NCBI RefSeq assembly: GCF_001306135.1
Contig: NZ_LGKP01000003.1
Span: 62,001-126,000, forward strand
Direction: 5' to 3'
Length of the DNA: 64,000 bases
Source of the DNA: Herpetosiphon geysericola
Lineage (GTDB): Bacteria > Chloroflexota > Chloroflexia > Chloroflexales > Herpetosiphonaceae
A program made the translations under genes and the position numbers. Shown here one piece after another: positions 45,444-53,724 of the stretch (positions are counted from its first letter, which is position 1; every line of letters begins with the position of its first letter). The notes beneath the pieces are model-generated. The model saw only the letters and a list, made by a program, of their open reading frames with translations. It did not search any database and was not told where the DNA came from.

Positions 45444-48050
45444 TTAGGTTTGGGGCAGGATGCCGAGGCTGCGAGCACGGGCAACTGCTTGGGTGCGATT
45501 CGTGACTTCAAGTTTGGCATAAATATTACGGGCATGCACTTTGACCGTGTAGATCGATAAATACAGCCGTTCGCCAATTTCGCGGTCGGTGTAGCCAGCG
45601 GCAATCTGTTGTAGCACCTCAATTTCGCGCTCGCTCAGGCGCTCAACCTGTTTGGCTTGGGGTTTTATTGAGGAACTATGGTTAAATAGCGGAAGCGCCT
45701 GATCGATTAACGATGAGTGCAGACTATGGGTTTGGGCCAGTTGCAAAAGCTGTTGCATTGCAGGGCCATAATCAAGCAGGGTGCGAATTAATTGATTGGC
45801 CTCAGCCAGTGGTAATGCCTGTTTGAGCCATTCGATTGCCTGTGCGTTTTGGCCTTGGGCTACATAGGCCAGCGCCAACAAGCAGCAGGCTTGTACCAAC
45901 TGGTCGGGCCAATTGTTGGCTTGGGCTTGCTGCTGAAGCGGGGTTAGGATGGCAATTGCCGCTGCTGGCTGGGCTTGAGCCAACGCACTCTGGGCTTGGC
46001 AGAATGCAAGTTGATGGCTGGTGGCAAGTTGCTTGGCGTTGCTCAATTTGGTTTCGCGCAACAGCAATTGAATTCGCAGATGGGCAATTTCAGCAAAGCG
46101 TTGATTAAAATTGTGCTGGCGCGCTAATTGTTCAGTTTGATCAAGCAGCCGTTTGGCTCCTGCGAGATCGTTGTGGGCTAGCTTAATCTGGGCCAACATC
46201 AATTCGCATAATATAAAACGATCGATGCCTTGCTCGTATTGCAGTGCAAGTTGCAGGCTTTGCTGGGCATGCTGCTCGGCGGCGGCCAAATCATTCCATT
46301 GATAGGAGATTCGTGCTAAGCCAAGTTGGGCTTCGTAGATGATTTGCTGTGGCTGCTCGCCCGCCAATTGCAGCACATGACGATAGGTTGCGGCGGCCCG
46401 ATACAGCTCTAGGTTGCTTTCTTGCAATTGGCCCATGCCGATTGAGGCCAAAATCAGCGTAAAGGTATCATTGGCTTGTTGGCTCAATTCGATTGCTTGG
46501 CTTAGGGCAAGCTTGGTATTGTGGCGTTCGCCGCGTACTTGATAGGCATAGGCCAAAGCCCAATTAGCCGTCGCCCGAAAGGGCAAATTGTGGGGATGCA
46601 AATAGGCAAACGCGCGTTGAGCTTGGCCAATAATCGTCTCAATTTGATATTGGGTTAAGGCGATGGTTGTCCGCGCGGCGGCAATTTGGCCGCTTAAATC
46701 GCGAGTGTATTCATTATTTGGCTGCTGCTCAAGGCCCCGTTCTGCTGCTTGCAATTTTGCTTCAACGCCGCTGGTTTGGCCCATCACCAGCAAAATTGCT
46801 GCATAGCGCACCCACAACGAAGGCTGCTGATCAAGCACTGTATTGGGTAAACTCGCCAGCCAATTCAGCATTGCCGAGACAAAGCCATTGGCATGCAGCG
46901 GCATTTGGATCATCAATTCTTCGGCGCGCTGGTAATCGTGGGCAAGCGTGGCATGTTGAAAGGCTTCGAGCACTAAATCGTGTTGTTGATACCAGTGGCT
47001 GGCCCGTTGATGCAGGGCCACAAGCTCTTGCTGGGTGAGCTGTTGGGCCAACCGCTGACGCAGTAAATCGCTAAATAACTGATGATAGCGATACCAAGCG
47101 CGTTGCTGATCGAGCGCCACAATAAATAAATGAGCCTGATCGATTTGGGCGAGTATGGATTGGCTGTTGGTTTGGTTCAAAACTGCATCGCACAACGGCC
47201 CAGTCATGCGCTCAAGAATCGAAGTTTGCAGCAAAAATGCTTGAATTGCAGGCGTTTGCTGGTGCAGCACTTCGCTGAGCAAATAATCTAAAATAAATTG
47301 ATGCTGGCCACTAAATGTTTCGATAAAGCTATTTGGATCGTGCTGGCCTTGCAGTGAGAGCGCCGCGAGTTGTAGCCCAGCAACCCAGCCTTCGGTACGG
47401 GTTTCGAGCTTGGCAATCGCCTGATCTGGCAAGTGCAAGCCCATGACTGTATTCAGAAATTCGCTGCTTTCAGCCAAATTGAAGCGTAAATCGGCAACCC
47501 TCAATTCGTTGAGTTGGCCGCGAGCGCGTAACCGAGCCAAGGGTATTTGGGGATCTTCGCGGGTTGCCAACACAAGGTGCATCGAGTTGGGCATATGCTC
47601 CAGCAAAAAATTGAGCATATCATCAACTGCTTGGTTTTCGATTACATGATAATCATCGAGCACCAGCAGCATTGGTTGCTTGATTCGATGAATCTCATTG
47701 ATTAAGCTAACCAGCAGTTGCTCGCTTGGGGCTGGCTGAGCCGCTTGCAATGCTTGCTGCACACTTTGGCCAAGGGTTGGCTCGATGGTTTGCAACGCTG
47801 CCACCAAATAACTTAGCCAGCGCAAGGGATCATTATCGCGCTGATCGAGGGTTAGCCACGCTTTGGCATGGCTGGTTTGGTGCAGCCATGTGCTTAGCAA
47901 GGTTGTTTTGCCAAAGCCTGCTGGTGCTGCAACGAGGGTTATCCGCCGATCAAGGCCGCGCTGAAGCAGCGCCAATAGCTGGCTGCGGTTAACGACGCTC
48001 GTTCGCGGGCTTGGAATCATCAGTTTGGTTGCTAAAATTGCAATTGCCAT
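45444..48050 (-). CDS. MalT-like LuxR-family ATP-dependent transcription activator
   Basis: An 868-residue regulator from the ATG at 48050. N-terminal STAND ATPase: LATKLMIPSPRTSVVNRSQL, P-loop VAAPAGFGKTTLLSTWL, Walker B MLLVLDDYHVIE, the sensor LATREDPQIPLARLRARGQL and GWVAGLQLAALSLQG. The middle is a long TPR-like superhelix (about 400-770). The C-terminal LuxR helix-turn-helix is LSEREIEVLQQIAAGYTDRE, IGERLYLSIYTVKVHARNIY. MalT-type proteins bind a small inducer and ATP before activating a regulon. The target and inducer are unknown; it is divergent from hisD. Confidence 0.92.
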   Translation of the reverse strand: MAIAILATKLMIPSPRTSVVNRSQLLALLQRGLDRRITLVAAPAGFGKTTLLSTWLHQTSHAKAWLTLDQRDNDPLRWLSYLVAALQTIEPTLGQSVQQALQAAQPAPSEQLLVSLINEIHRIKQPMLLVLDDYHVIENQAVDDMLNFLLEHMPNSMHLVLATREDPQIPLARLRARGQLNELRVADLRFNLAESSEFLNTVMGLHLPDQAIAKLETRTEGWVAGLQLAALSLQGQHDPNSFIETFSGQHQFILDYLLSEVLHQQTPAIQAFLLQTSILERMTGPLCDAVLNQTNSQSILAQIDQAHLFIVALDQQRAWYRYHQLFSDLLRQRLAQQLTQQELVALHQRASHWYQQHDLVLEAFQHATLAHDYQRAEELMIQMPLHANGFVSAMLNWLASLPNTVLDQQPSLWVRYAAILLVMGQTSGVEAKLQAAERGLEQQPNNEYTRDLSGQIAAARTTIALTQYQIETIIGQAQRAFAYLHPHNLPFRATANWALAYAYQVRGERHNTKLALSQAIELSQQANDTFTLILASIGMGQLQESNLELYRAAATYRHVLQLAGEQPQQIIYEAQLGLARISYQWNDLAAAEQHAQQSLQLALQYEQGIDRFILCELMLAQIKLAHNDLAGAKRLLDQTEQLARQHNFNQRFAEIAHLRIQLLLRETKLSNAKQLATSHQLAFCQAQSALAQAQPAAAIAILTPLQQQAQANNWPDQLVQACCLLALAYVAQGQNAQAIEWLKQALPLAEANQLIRTLLDYGPAMQQLLQLAQTHSLHSSLIDQALPLFNHSSSIKPQAKQVERLSEREIEVLQQIAAGYTDREIGERLYLSIYTVKVHARNIYAKLEVTNRTQAVARARSLGILPQT

Positions 48051-48166
48051 GTTGGCATTATAGCCCAAACCTACGAGCTGCAAGGCACGATTCGAATTGG
48101 GCATTTGCGCTCAAGCCTGAATTTGGTAGCATGCTAGGGCCTTGACCTTGGATAGATGGAGCCATT

Positions 48167-49501
48167 ATGCCGATTAAGCTTTATACCGATCTTGCGTTGG
48201 CCAAACAAGGGCCACTTGCGCGAGTTGCCTTCGATACGGTCGAAATTCCTGAGCGTTTGCAACACAGCCTCGATACAATGTTTGGTGCTGGCACAACCCC
48301 AACCGCTGCGGTTGACCAGATTTTGGCCAGTGTGCGCCGCGATGGCGATGCAGCCTTGCAGCACTGGAGCAGAACCATCGAAGGTGTTGCCATCAACGAG
48401 TTTGAGGTTGATCGCTTGGCAATCGAAGCTGCTTATGCCTTGGTTGATCCATTATTGATTGAGGCCTTGCGGGTTTCTGCCGCCGAAATTGAGCGCTTTC
48501 ACCGCAAGCAAACCCGCCAAAGTTGGGTCGATTGGAGCGATGAAGGTGCGCTGGGCCAAATTGTGTTGCCACTGGATCGGATTGGAGCCTATGCGCCTGG
48601 TGGCACTGCGCCGTTGCCTTCATCGCTGTTGATGGGCGTGATTCCTGCCAAGGTTGCTGGGGTGCGCGAGATTATTGTTTGTTCGCCGCCACAACGGGCT
48701 ACTGGCGAGATTTCGCCGCTGGTGCTAGTTGCTGCCGATATTGCTGGGGTCGATCGGATTTTTCGCTTGGGCGGGGCGCAGGCGATTGCGGCGATGGCCT
48801 ATGGCACCAACAGCGTGCCGCATGTTGATAAAATCATTGGGCCTGGCAATTTATTTGTGGTGCTGGCCAAAAAAGCGGTCTATGGCACGGTTGATATTGA
48901 AGCCTTGCCTGGCCCAACCGAAACTATGGTTATTGCCGATGCTGACGCTAACCCTGAGTTAGTGGCCGCCGATTTGTTGGCTCAAGCGGAGCATGATCTG
49001 TTGGCCTCGGCGATTTTGCTTACGCCCTCGTTGGACTTGGCCGAAAAAGTGCAGGCTGCGGTCGGGCGCCAACTAGAGGAGCTAGACCGAGCAGAGATCA
49101 CCGCCCAAGCTTTGGCCAATCGTTCAGGGATTGTGCTTGTGCCAGGCTTGGATGCTGCCTTTGAAATTAGCAATGCCTATGGCCCCGAACACCTCTGCTT
49201 ATTGCTAAACGATCCTTGGCAATATGTTGGCAAGGTGCGCAACGCTGGTGGCATTTTCATTGGCGAACGTTCATTTGAAGTTTTGGGCGATTATGTGGCT
49301 GGGCCATCGCACATTATGCCGACTGGTGGAACTGCGCGCTACGCCTCGCCAGTCAATGTTGATCACTTTCGCAAGGTGATTTCGCTGGTGGGCTTAAACG
49401 AAAAAGCCTTACAACGCCTTGGCCCAATTGCCCAGCGTTTGGCCGAGGCCGAGGGCTTAACCGCCCACGCCGCTGCGGTGCGTCGCCGTTTGGTGCAATA
49501 A
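48167..49501 (+). CDS. hisD: Histidinol dehydrogenase
   Basis: A 444-residue zinc enzyme oxidising L-histidinol to L-histidine in two NAD-dependent steps. Motifs: GAYAPGGTAPLPSSLLMGVI, PAKVAGV, FRLGGAQAIAAMAYGT, VDKIIGPGNLFVVLAKK, DIEALPGPTETMVIAD, QAEHDLLASAIL (with the zinc-binding Gln and His), YGPEHLCLL and GPSHIMPTGGTARYASPVNV. The ATG has GGAG five to six bases upstream. It stands apart from other his genes. Confidence 0.96.
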   Translation: MPIKLYTDLALAKQGPLARVAFDTVEIPERLQHSLDTMFGAGTTPTAAVDQILASVRRDGDAALQHWSRTIEGVAINEFEVDRLAIEAAYALVDPLLIEALRVSAAEIERFHRKQTRQSWVDWSDEGALGQIVLPLDRIGAYAPGGTAPLPSSLLMGVIPAKVAGVREIIVCSPPQRATGEISPLVLVAADIAGVDRIFRLGGAQAIAAMAYGTNSVPHVDKIIGPGNLFVVLAKKAVYGTVDIEALPGPTETMVIADADANPELVAADLLAQAEHDLLASAILLTPSLDLAEKVQAAVGRQLEELDRAEITAQALANRSGIVLVPGLDAAFEISNAYGPEHLCLLLNDPWQYVGKVRNAGGIFIGERSFEVLGDYVAGPSHIMPTGGTARYASPVNVDHFRKVISLVGLNEKALQRLGPIAQRLAEAEGLTAHAAAVRRRLVQ

Positions 49502-49507
49502 CCTAGG

Positions 49508-49540
49508 GCAGAGAACATAGAACATAGAGCATAGAACATA
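49508..49540 (+). repeat. Short tandem AGAACATAG/GCATAG repeat
   Basis: Four near-identical units (AGAACATAG, AACATAGAG, CATAGAACATA) directly follow the hisD stop. Seen in sequence; meaning unknown. Confidence 0.6.
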
Positions 49541-49550
49541 CAATTGTTTA

Positions 49551-49602
49551 GATTTCCTCAGCCCGCGCACCAACTGGACGTGGGCAAGGGGCTGAGGAAA
49601 TC
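49551..49602. terminator. Bidirectional hairpin between hisD and the HD gene
   Basis: Arms GATTTCCTCAGCCC and GGGCTGAGGAAATC (14 bases, perfect) enclose a 24-base loop between convergent genes. No clear T-run on the plus strand (CGTCAACTC follows), so it may act mostly as an mRNA end. Confidence 0.65.
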
Positions 49603-49610
49603 GTCAACTC

Positions 49611-50195
49611 TTAGTTGCTGGTTGGAAACTGCGCTTGCCATGCGAGGCGCTGATCAGATTGTGCTGCCAAAGCCTCGATTAACTCATCGACGAAAAGCAG
49701 TATTTCCCACGCTTGCTCGGGGTAGTGCACTTGAATGTGGGTAATCAGCTGCTCCTCAAGTGCTTGCTGGCGCTTGCCTTTCCAACATGTGTCGGCAAGC
49801 GCCACTAGCAAATCTTCTAGTGCAAGGCTTTGGGTGCGCCATGCTGCATGGGTAAGGCAAAAACGGGCGAGCTGAGCATCAATCCCCGCTGCAATCAACA
49901 TGGCTTGGCCTGCTGCTTCGTGCAAGTGGCCCGGGCTACTGAGTTCTTCAGGATAATGAATTTTGCCAATATCATGCAGCGCAGCCCCAAATGCCACCTG
50001 ATCACGATCAATTGCTACCTTTTGCCACTTCTCCCTCAACGCACTAACCAATTGTTGGGCTACATCGTGAACTACAATTGCATGGGCAATTAAGCGTGGC
50101 GATGCCTGTAATTGATCAAGCAGCAAGCTTGCTTGATTTGGTAAGCTATGCAATTTTAGTTGCGCACGATAGGCATCTGGATTCATGTTGCTCAT
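49611..50195 (-). CDS. HD-domain phosphohydrolase-like protein
   Basis: A 194-residue protein with an HD fold: an early His in AHAIVVHDVAQQL, the HD pair AALHDIGKIHYPEEL, a following HLHEAAGQAML and a later ARFCLTHAAWR with His, then the Asp in LADTCWKGKR. These are the ligands expected of metal-dependent phosphohydrolases. The substrate is unknown. It starts 12 bases after the stop of the 33-residue lipopeptide, so the two are likely cotranscribed. No strong ribosome site is visible. Confidence 0.8.
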   Translation of the reverse strand: MSNMNPDAYRAQLKLHSLPNQASLLLDQLQASPRLIAHAIVVHDVAQQLVSALREKWQKVAIDRDQVAFGAALHDIGKIHYPEELSSPGHLHEAAGQAMLIAAGIDAQLARFCLTHAAWRTQSLALEDLLVALADTCWKGKRQQALEEQLITHIQVHYPEQAWEILLFVDELIEALAAQSDQRLAWQAQFPTSN

Positions 50196-50207
50196 TGATC
50201 TAATTAA

Positions 50208-50309
50208 TCAGTCTCTTGGCTGCGGCGTGGCTGTGCTGACTGCTTGACTGCCACAGCCGATTAATCCTAATAATAACGAACCCACTACAAAACTGCGACG
50301 TATGTTCAT
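50208..50309 (-). CDS. Small lipopeptide of 33 residues
   Basis: This short frame is easy to miss. ATG 50309 has a strong AAGGAG six to seven bases before it. The peptide begins MNIRRSFVVGSLLLGLIGC: two Arg, a hydrophobic run and a lipobox (L-I-G-C), followed by 14 mostly polar residues (GSQAVSTATPQPRD) ending at TGA 50208. The signal peptide is complete but the mature part is tiny. Either it is a functional small lipoprotein (compare lysis or entericidin-like lipopeptides) or the remnant of a truncated lipoprotein. It lies just upstream of the HD gene and 22 bases beyond the stop of the Type ISP gene. Confidence 0.6.
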   Translation of the reverse strand: MNIRRSFVVGSLLLGLIGCGSQAVSTATPQPRD

Positions 50310-50331
50310 GAAACCAACTCCTTTTGCTCAC

Positions 50332-53300
50332 TCAGGCTAAAACTGGTAATTGTTTGATAATCGCGACTGTTTTGAGGCTGACGTTGATCACCTGTTTGAT
50401 CAAGCGCACAATCGCCTCCGGATCATCAAGGTTGTTGGGATCGCTCAGAATACCGCTGCGCTTATCGCTGCTCACTTGGTATTGATCAAGCACCCATTCA
50501 AGCGCCGAGCGGTTGCCCAAACGATATTCGTAAACTTCTGGCGGAATTCCTTCAAGGGTTAAGGCTTGGTTGTAGATAATCGCGCTTTTGTCGCGACTGA
50601 GCCGCATTTTCTCAACTCGCCACGTCCATGGCACGGCGCGATTTTCCACATGCTTCAGCTTATACTCGGCCTGTTGCTCGTAATTCAGATGCAGTTCGGC
50701 CAATTGCCTGCCTGCTGCACTCAGTTGCGCGAACTGCGCTGGCGCAAGTAATGGGATGCGCGGTAGTTCTAGTTTGAGGTTGGCGGCGTAGCGCTCGCGA
50801 TAGCTCGGGACGTGCAACAAGCCATACACGTAGTAGAAAATATCCCATTTATCGAGCTTGCTGTTGCCTGTGTGGGCTTGAAATCGCTGCAAGGCCCAAT
50901 CGCTAATGTTCTCCCGCCGATTGCTGCCATCTTCATCGTAAATGTAGAATGGAAAGCATTGATTAATAGAATTGCCAGTAATTCCACATTTTGCATCTGG
51001 AATAATATTTGATACAAATATCGTCCAATGATCTGCTCCAATACTCGCAACACAAATGCTAATATTTTCATTTTCAGCATCTGAATTAGGGTAAATTTTA
51101 TGTTGGCTATATCTACGTTGATTTAAAATCGAATCAAAATAAATCAATTTTTTTGTGAATGGTCGATATAATGATTTACGAACTTTTGTATTAGCAAAAT
51201 TAATATCAATATCTTTTATTAGTGCATTTTTTAGTAGATCACTCCATTTTATTTTTGTTTCATCATTATTTACAAATCTATCAATATCGATTTTATCACT
51301 TTTTTTCCAACGAATCTTCTCATATTCATAAAATATTAATAAATTCCTTATATTTATTTCTAGTGCTTGACTATTGAAGTTATAAACCCAAGAATCACGA
51401 CTAGTAAGAACCCCTACAGAATAATCTTTGAAAATTGTTGGCTCAGCACCGACGCTGCCGGAGCGTGCTTCTTTGCTGCCGATCGGAATAAATGCGGCAA
51501 AATCGTCGCTCATGCCTTCGGTAATCCAGGTGCCATTGCTGGTGGGCTGCAACTGTTGCCAAGCAATGCTGCGGTAATCGGTGTGTTGGTTGAGATAGCT
51601 ATATTTCTCGCCGCGCCGCCACCATTCATCCAACCGAGCATACAGCAACTCTGCTTGCTGGCGTTCGGGATATTTGGCGCGATTGCGAATCAACAAGGTA
51701 ATGGCAACACTGACCTGAATGCCAAACACATTGTGAGTTGTGCCCGAAAGTTTCGGATTTTTGCGCACATTGCCGCCCAGATCCAACACATAAATGCTGG
51801 TAAAATCTTTGAGCAACTCTTTGCGCATCCCATCGAAGGCAATTTGCTCAACAAACGAGCCATTGCTGACATAGGCAATCACGCCATCGTTGTCGCCAAG
51901 GCGGTCGGTGGCCCAGCGAAAAAAGCGCGAATACATATCGTAGAGCTTGGTTTGCAACGAAGCTTTTGACGATTTTGCATAGGTTTGACGAATCCGCGTA
52001 TCGACATGTGGATATTTGCGATTTTTATTATTATCATTTTCGTTTTGCTGGCCGACGTTATAGGGTGGATTGCCAATAATCACAAAAATCGGTGCATCTT
52101 GCTGTTGTTGCACCCGTTGCGAATTTTCTGCTACAAACATCGACGTTTGCGGCTTATTAGCTTCCATTTCTAAGGTGTCGGCAAAACAAATTCCATCAAA
52201 TGCTACATAATTCTGCATACGATCATAAAATTCGTGTTCGATATTTTGGGCTGCAATATAATAGGGCAGCAGCAAAATCTCATTACAATGTAATTCATGG
52301 CGATATTTATGCTCAAGCGTACTATTTTGCAACTGATTCAGAATTTCGAGCATAAACGTACCAGTACCGACACATGGATCGAGCACGTGCACGCCTTTAT
52401 CGCTCAAACTTGAATCAAACTGATCGCGCAATAATTGCTCGACTGATGCGACCATCCAACGCACAATGGGCGCAGGCGTATAGACAATTCCATGCGTATC
52501 GGCAATATTGGTTGAATAACCCTGAAAAAACTGCTCATAGACTGTATTCAAAAAGGTTGATTTTTCGCTATAATCGCTGATGGTACGCGCCGAATTTTCG
52601 ATCGCTTTATAAAAATAATCGAGACTTGCCAAAAACTTATCGCGGCTAAATGCCCGTTTGGTCAACACCGTAATAACTTTTTCCAATTCGGCGGCAATCG
52701 CATTGCGGCGCACAAAATCGGGGTTATCAAACACCGAGCGGAAAATGCGTTCAGTCAGCAAATGCTGAATTAACATCTCTTCGACTTGCTGCTCGGTTGT
52801 TTGCGGATTGAGCGAACTGCGGCAAAGCGCCACAAAACTTGCAAACGCTAGCTTAAAATCACGGCTATGCTTTAATTCATTGGCAATAATTTCAGCAACA
52901 CTAGCGGCCAAATCGGGAATTTCCCGCCGAAAACGGGCAACTGCCTGGTGAAAATCATCAACTTGTGGCTCGCTATAGCTAAAAAACGTCTCAAGCAAAC
53001 GCAGCAATTGACGGTCATCGTGCATATCGATGCTTAATGCGCGCTGATTATTTTGGTATAACACTGCATGGCGACTATTTTCAAACAAGGTGTTTTTGGT
53101 GGGATAGCCCGCTTGGATCTTGCTGGTAATTTCTCGTTCCAAATCATCGGCGGGATCTTTTGCTTCCCAGATGCCACGGCGCAAATTTAAGCTATCGCGT
53201 AACTCGCCATCGAAGCGCAATGATTTGCGCGAACCGACTAAGAGCGTTTGTTCGGCAACCACAGTCATGCCCCAAGCACGGCCTGCATCGCCCAACAAAT

Positions 53301-53406
53301 TTTGAAAGGCAATGCGAATCGCTCCCTCATTGACTCCACCTGCCTTTAGCACCCGCGCTAATTCCGATCGATAAGCGTTTAACACTTTGGGGGCAATCGT
53401 CGGCAT
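50332..53406 (-). CDS. Type ISP/IIG-like restriction endonuclease-methyltransferase
   Basis: A 1024-residue fused enzyme. N-terminal PD-(D/E)xK-like nuclease: FDGELRDSLNLRRGIWEAKD (about 66-85, with D and E-A-K) and GYPTKNTLFENSRHAVLYQN. From about 340: N6-adenine methylase with the SAM motif LDPCVGTGTFML (about 343) and the catalytic NPPYN (about 445). The C-terminal block YYVYGLLHVPSYRERYAANL, KLELPRIPLLAP is the Type ISP specificity domain. The middle of the specificity part (51020-51380) is strikingly AT-rich. No helicase domain is seen between nuclease and methylase, unlike LlaBIII/LlaGI. It should cut and protect the same site; target unknown. No other restriction gene is nearby. Confidence 0.88.
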   Translation of the reverse strand: MPTIAPKVLNAYRSELARVLKAGGVNEGAIRIAFQNLLGDAGRAWGMTVVAEQTLLVGSRKSLRFDGELRDSLNLRRGIWEAKDPADDLEREITSKIQAGYPTKNTLFENSRHAVLYQNNQRALSIDMHDDRQLLRLLETFFSYSEPQVDDFHQAVARFRREIPDLAASVAEIIANELKHSRDFKLAFASFVALCRSSLNPQTTEQQVEEMLIQHLLTERIFRSVFDNPDFVRRNAIAAELEKVITVLTKRAFSRDKFLASLDYFYKAIENSARTISDYSEKSTFLNTVYEQFFQGYSTNIADTHGIVYTPAPIVRWMVASVEQLLRDQFDSSLSDKGVHVLDPCVGTGTFMLEILNQLQNSTLEHKYRHELHCNEILLLPYYIAAQNIEHEFYDRMQNYVAFDGICFADTLEMEANKPQTSMFVAENSQRVQQQQDAPIFVIIGNPPYNVGQQNENDNNKNRKYPHVDTRIRQTYAKSSKASLQTKLYDMYSRFFRWATDRLGDNDGVIAYVSNGSFVEQIAFDGMRKELLKDFTSIYVLDLGGNVRKNPKLSGTTHNVFGIQVSVAITLLIRNRAKYPERQQAELLYARLDEWWRRGEKYSYLNQHTDYRSIAWQQLQPTSNGTWITEGMSDDFAAFIPIGSKEARSGSVGAEPTIFKDYSVGVLTSRDSWVYNFNSQALEINIRNLLIFYEYEKIRWKKSDKIDIDRFVNNDETKIKWSDLLKNALIKDIDINFANTKVRKSLYRPFTKKLIYFDSILNQRRYSQHKIYPNSDAENENISICVASIGADHWTIFVSNIIPDAKCGITGNSINQCFPFYIYDEDGSNRRENISDWALQRFQAHTGNSKLDKWDIFYYVYGLLHVPSYRERYAANLKLELPRIPLLAPAQFAQLSAAGRQLAELHLNYEQQAEYKLKHVENRAVPWTWRVEKMRLSRDKSAIIYNQALTLEGIPPEVYEYRLGNRSALEWVLDQYQVSSDKRSGILSDPNNLDDPEAIVRLIKQVINVSLKTVAIIKQLPVLA

Positions 53407-53724
53407 ACCAACTCCTTATGCAGTGCTCAAATTCGTGCCGATTATAGCATAGCGGGAAAAGTGGGCTAGTTTTTGCTTGAGAATCTGTTGAAATTCACGC
53501 AAAATAGCCTAAATGTAGTATGTGTTTCAATCGTAATGCGTATTAGTATAGATGAACGAGTTGAAGCAATTGAATGAGAGGAGGAATAACCATTTAGCTC
53601 ATGGCGCTACAAACAGTTTGATGTAACTCGAAGCGTGAAATTATGGCGTGAACAATTATTTGCTATCCGTTGGTTTCCAACGGATAGCAAATTCGCGAAT
53701 ATTTCGATGTAGTGAGGTAGTGGT
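53407..53724. other. Intergenic gap with a long hairpin before the first CSLREA gene
   Basis: No supported gene lies here. The only structure is the palindrome at 53658-53692, described separately. A GGAGGAATAACC string (53578-53594) looks like a ribosome site but is followed by no open frame of any length. Confidence 0.6.
53658..53692 (+). promoter_or_regulatory. Perfect 16-base-pair palindrome upstream of the first CSLREA gene
   Basis: ATTTGCTATCCGTTGG and its exact complement flank TTT, ending 33 bases before the start codon. It may be an operator, a 5' leader hairpin that controls translation, or the terminator of an upstream non-coding transcript. The tandem paralogue at 55785 lacks it. 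Confidence 0.6.
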
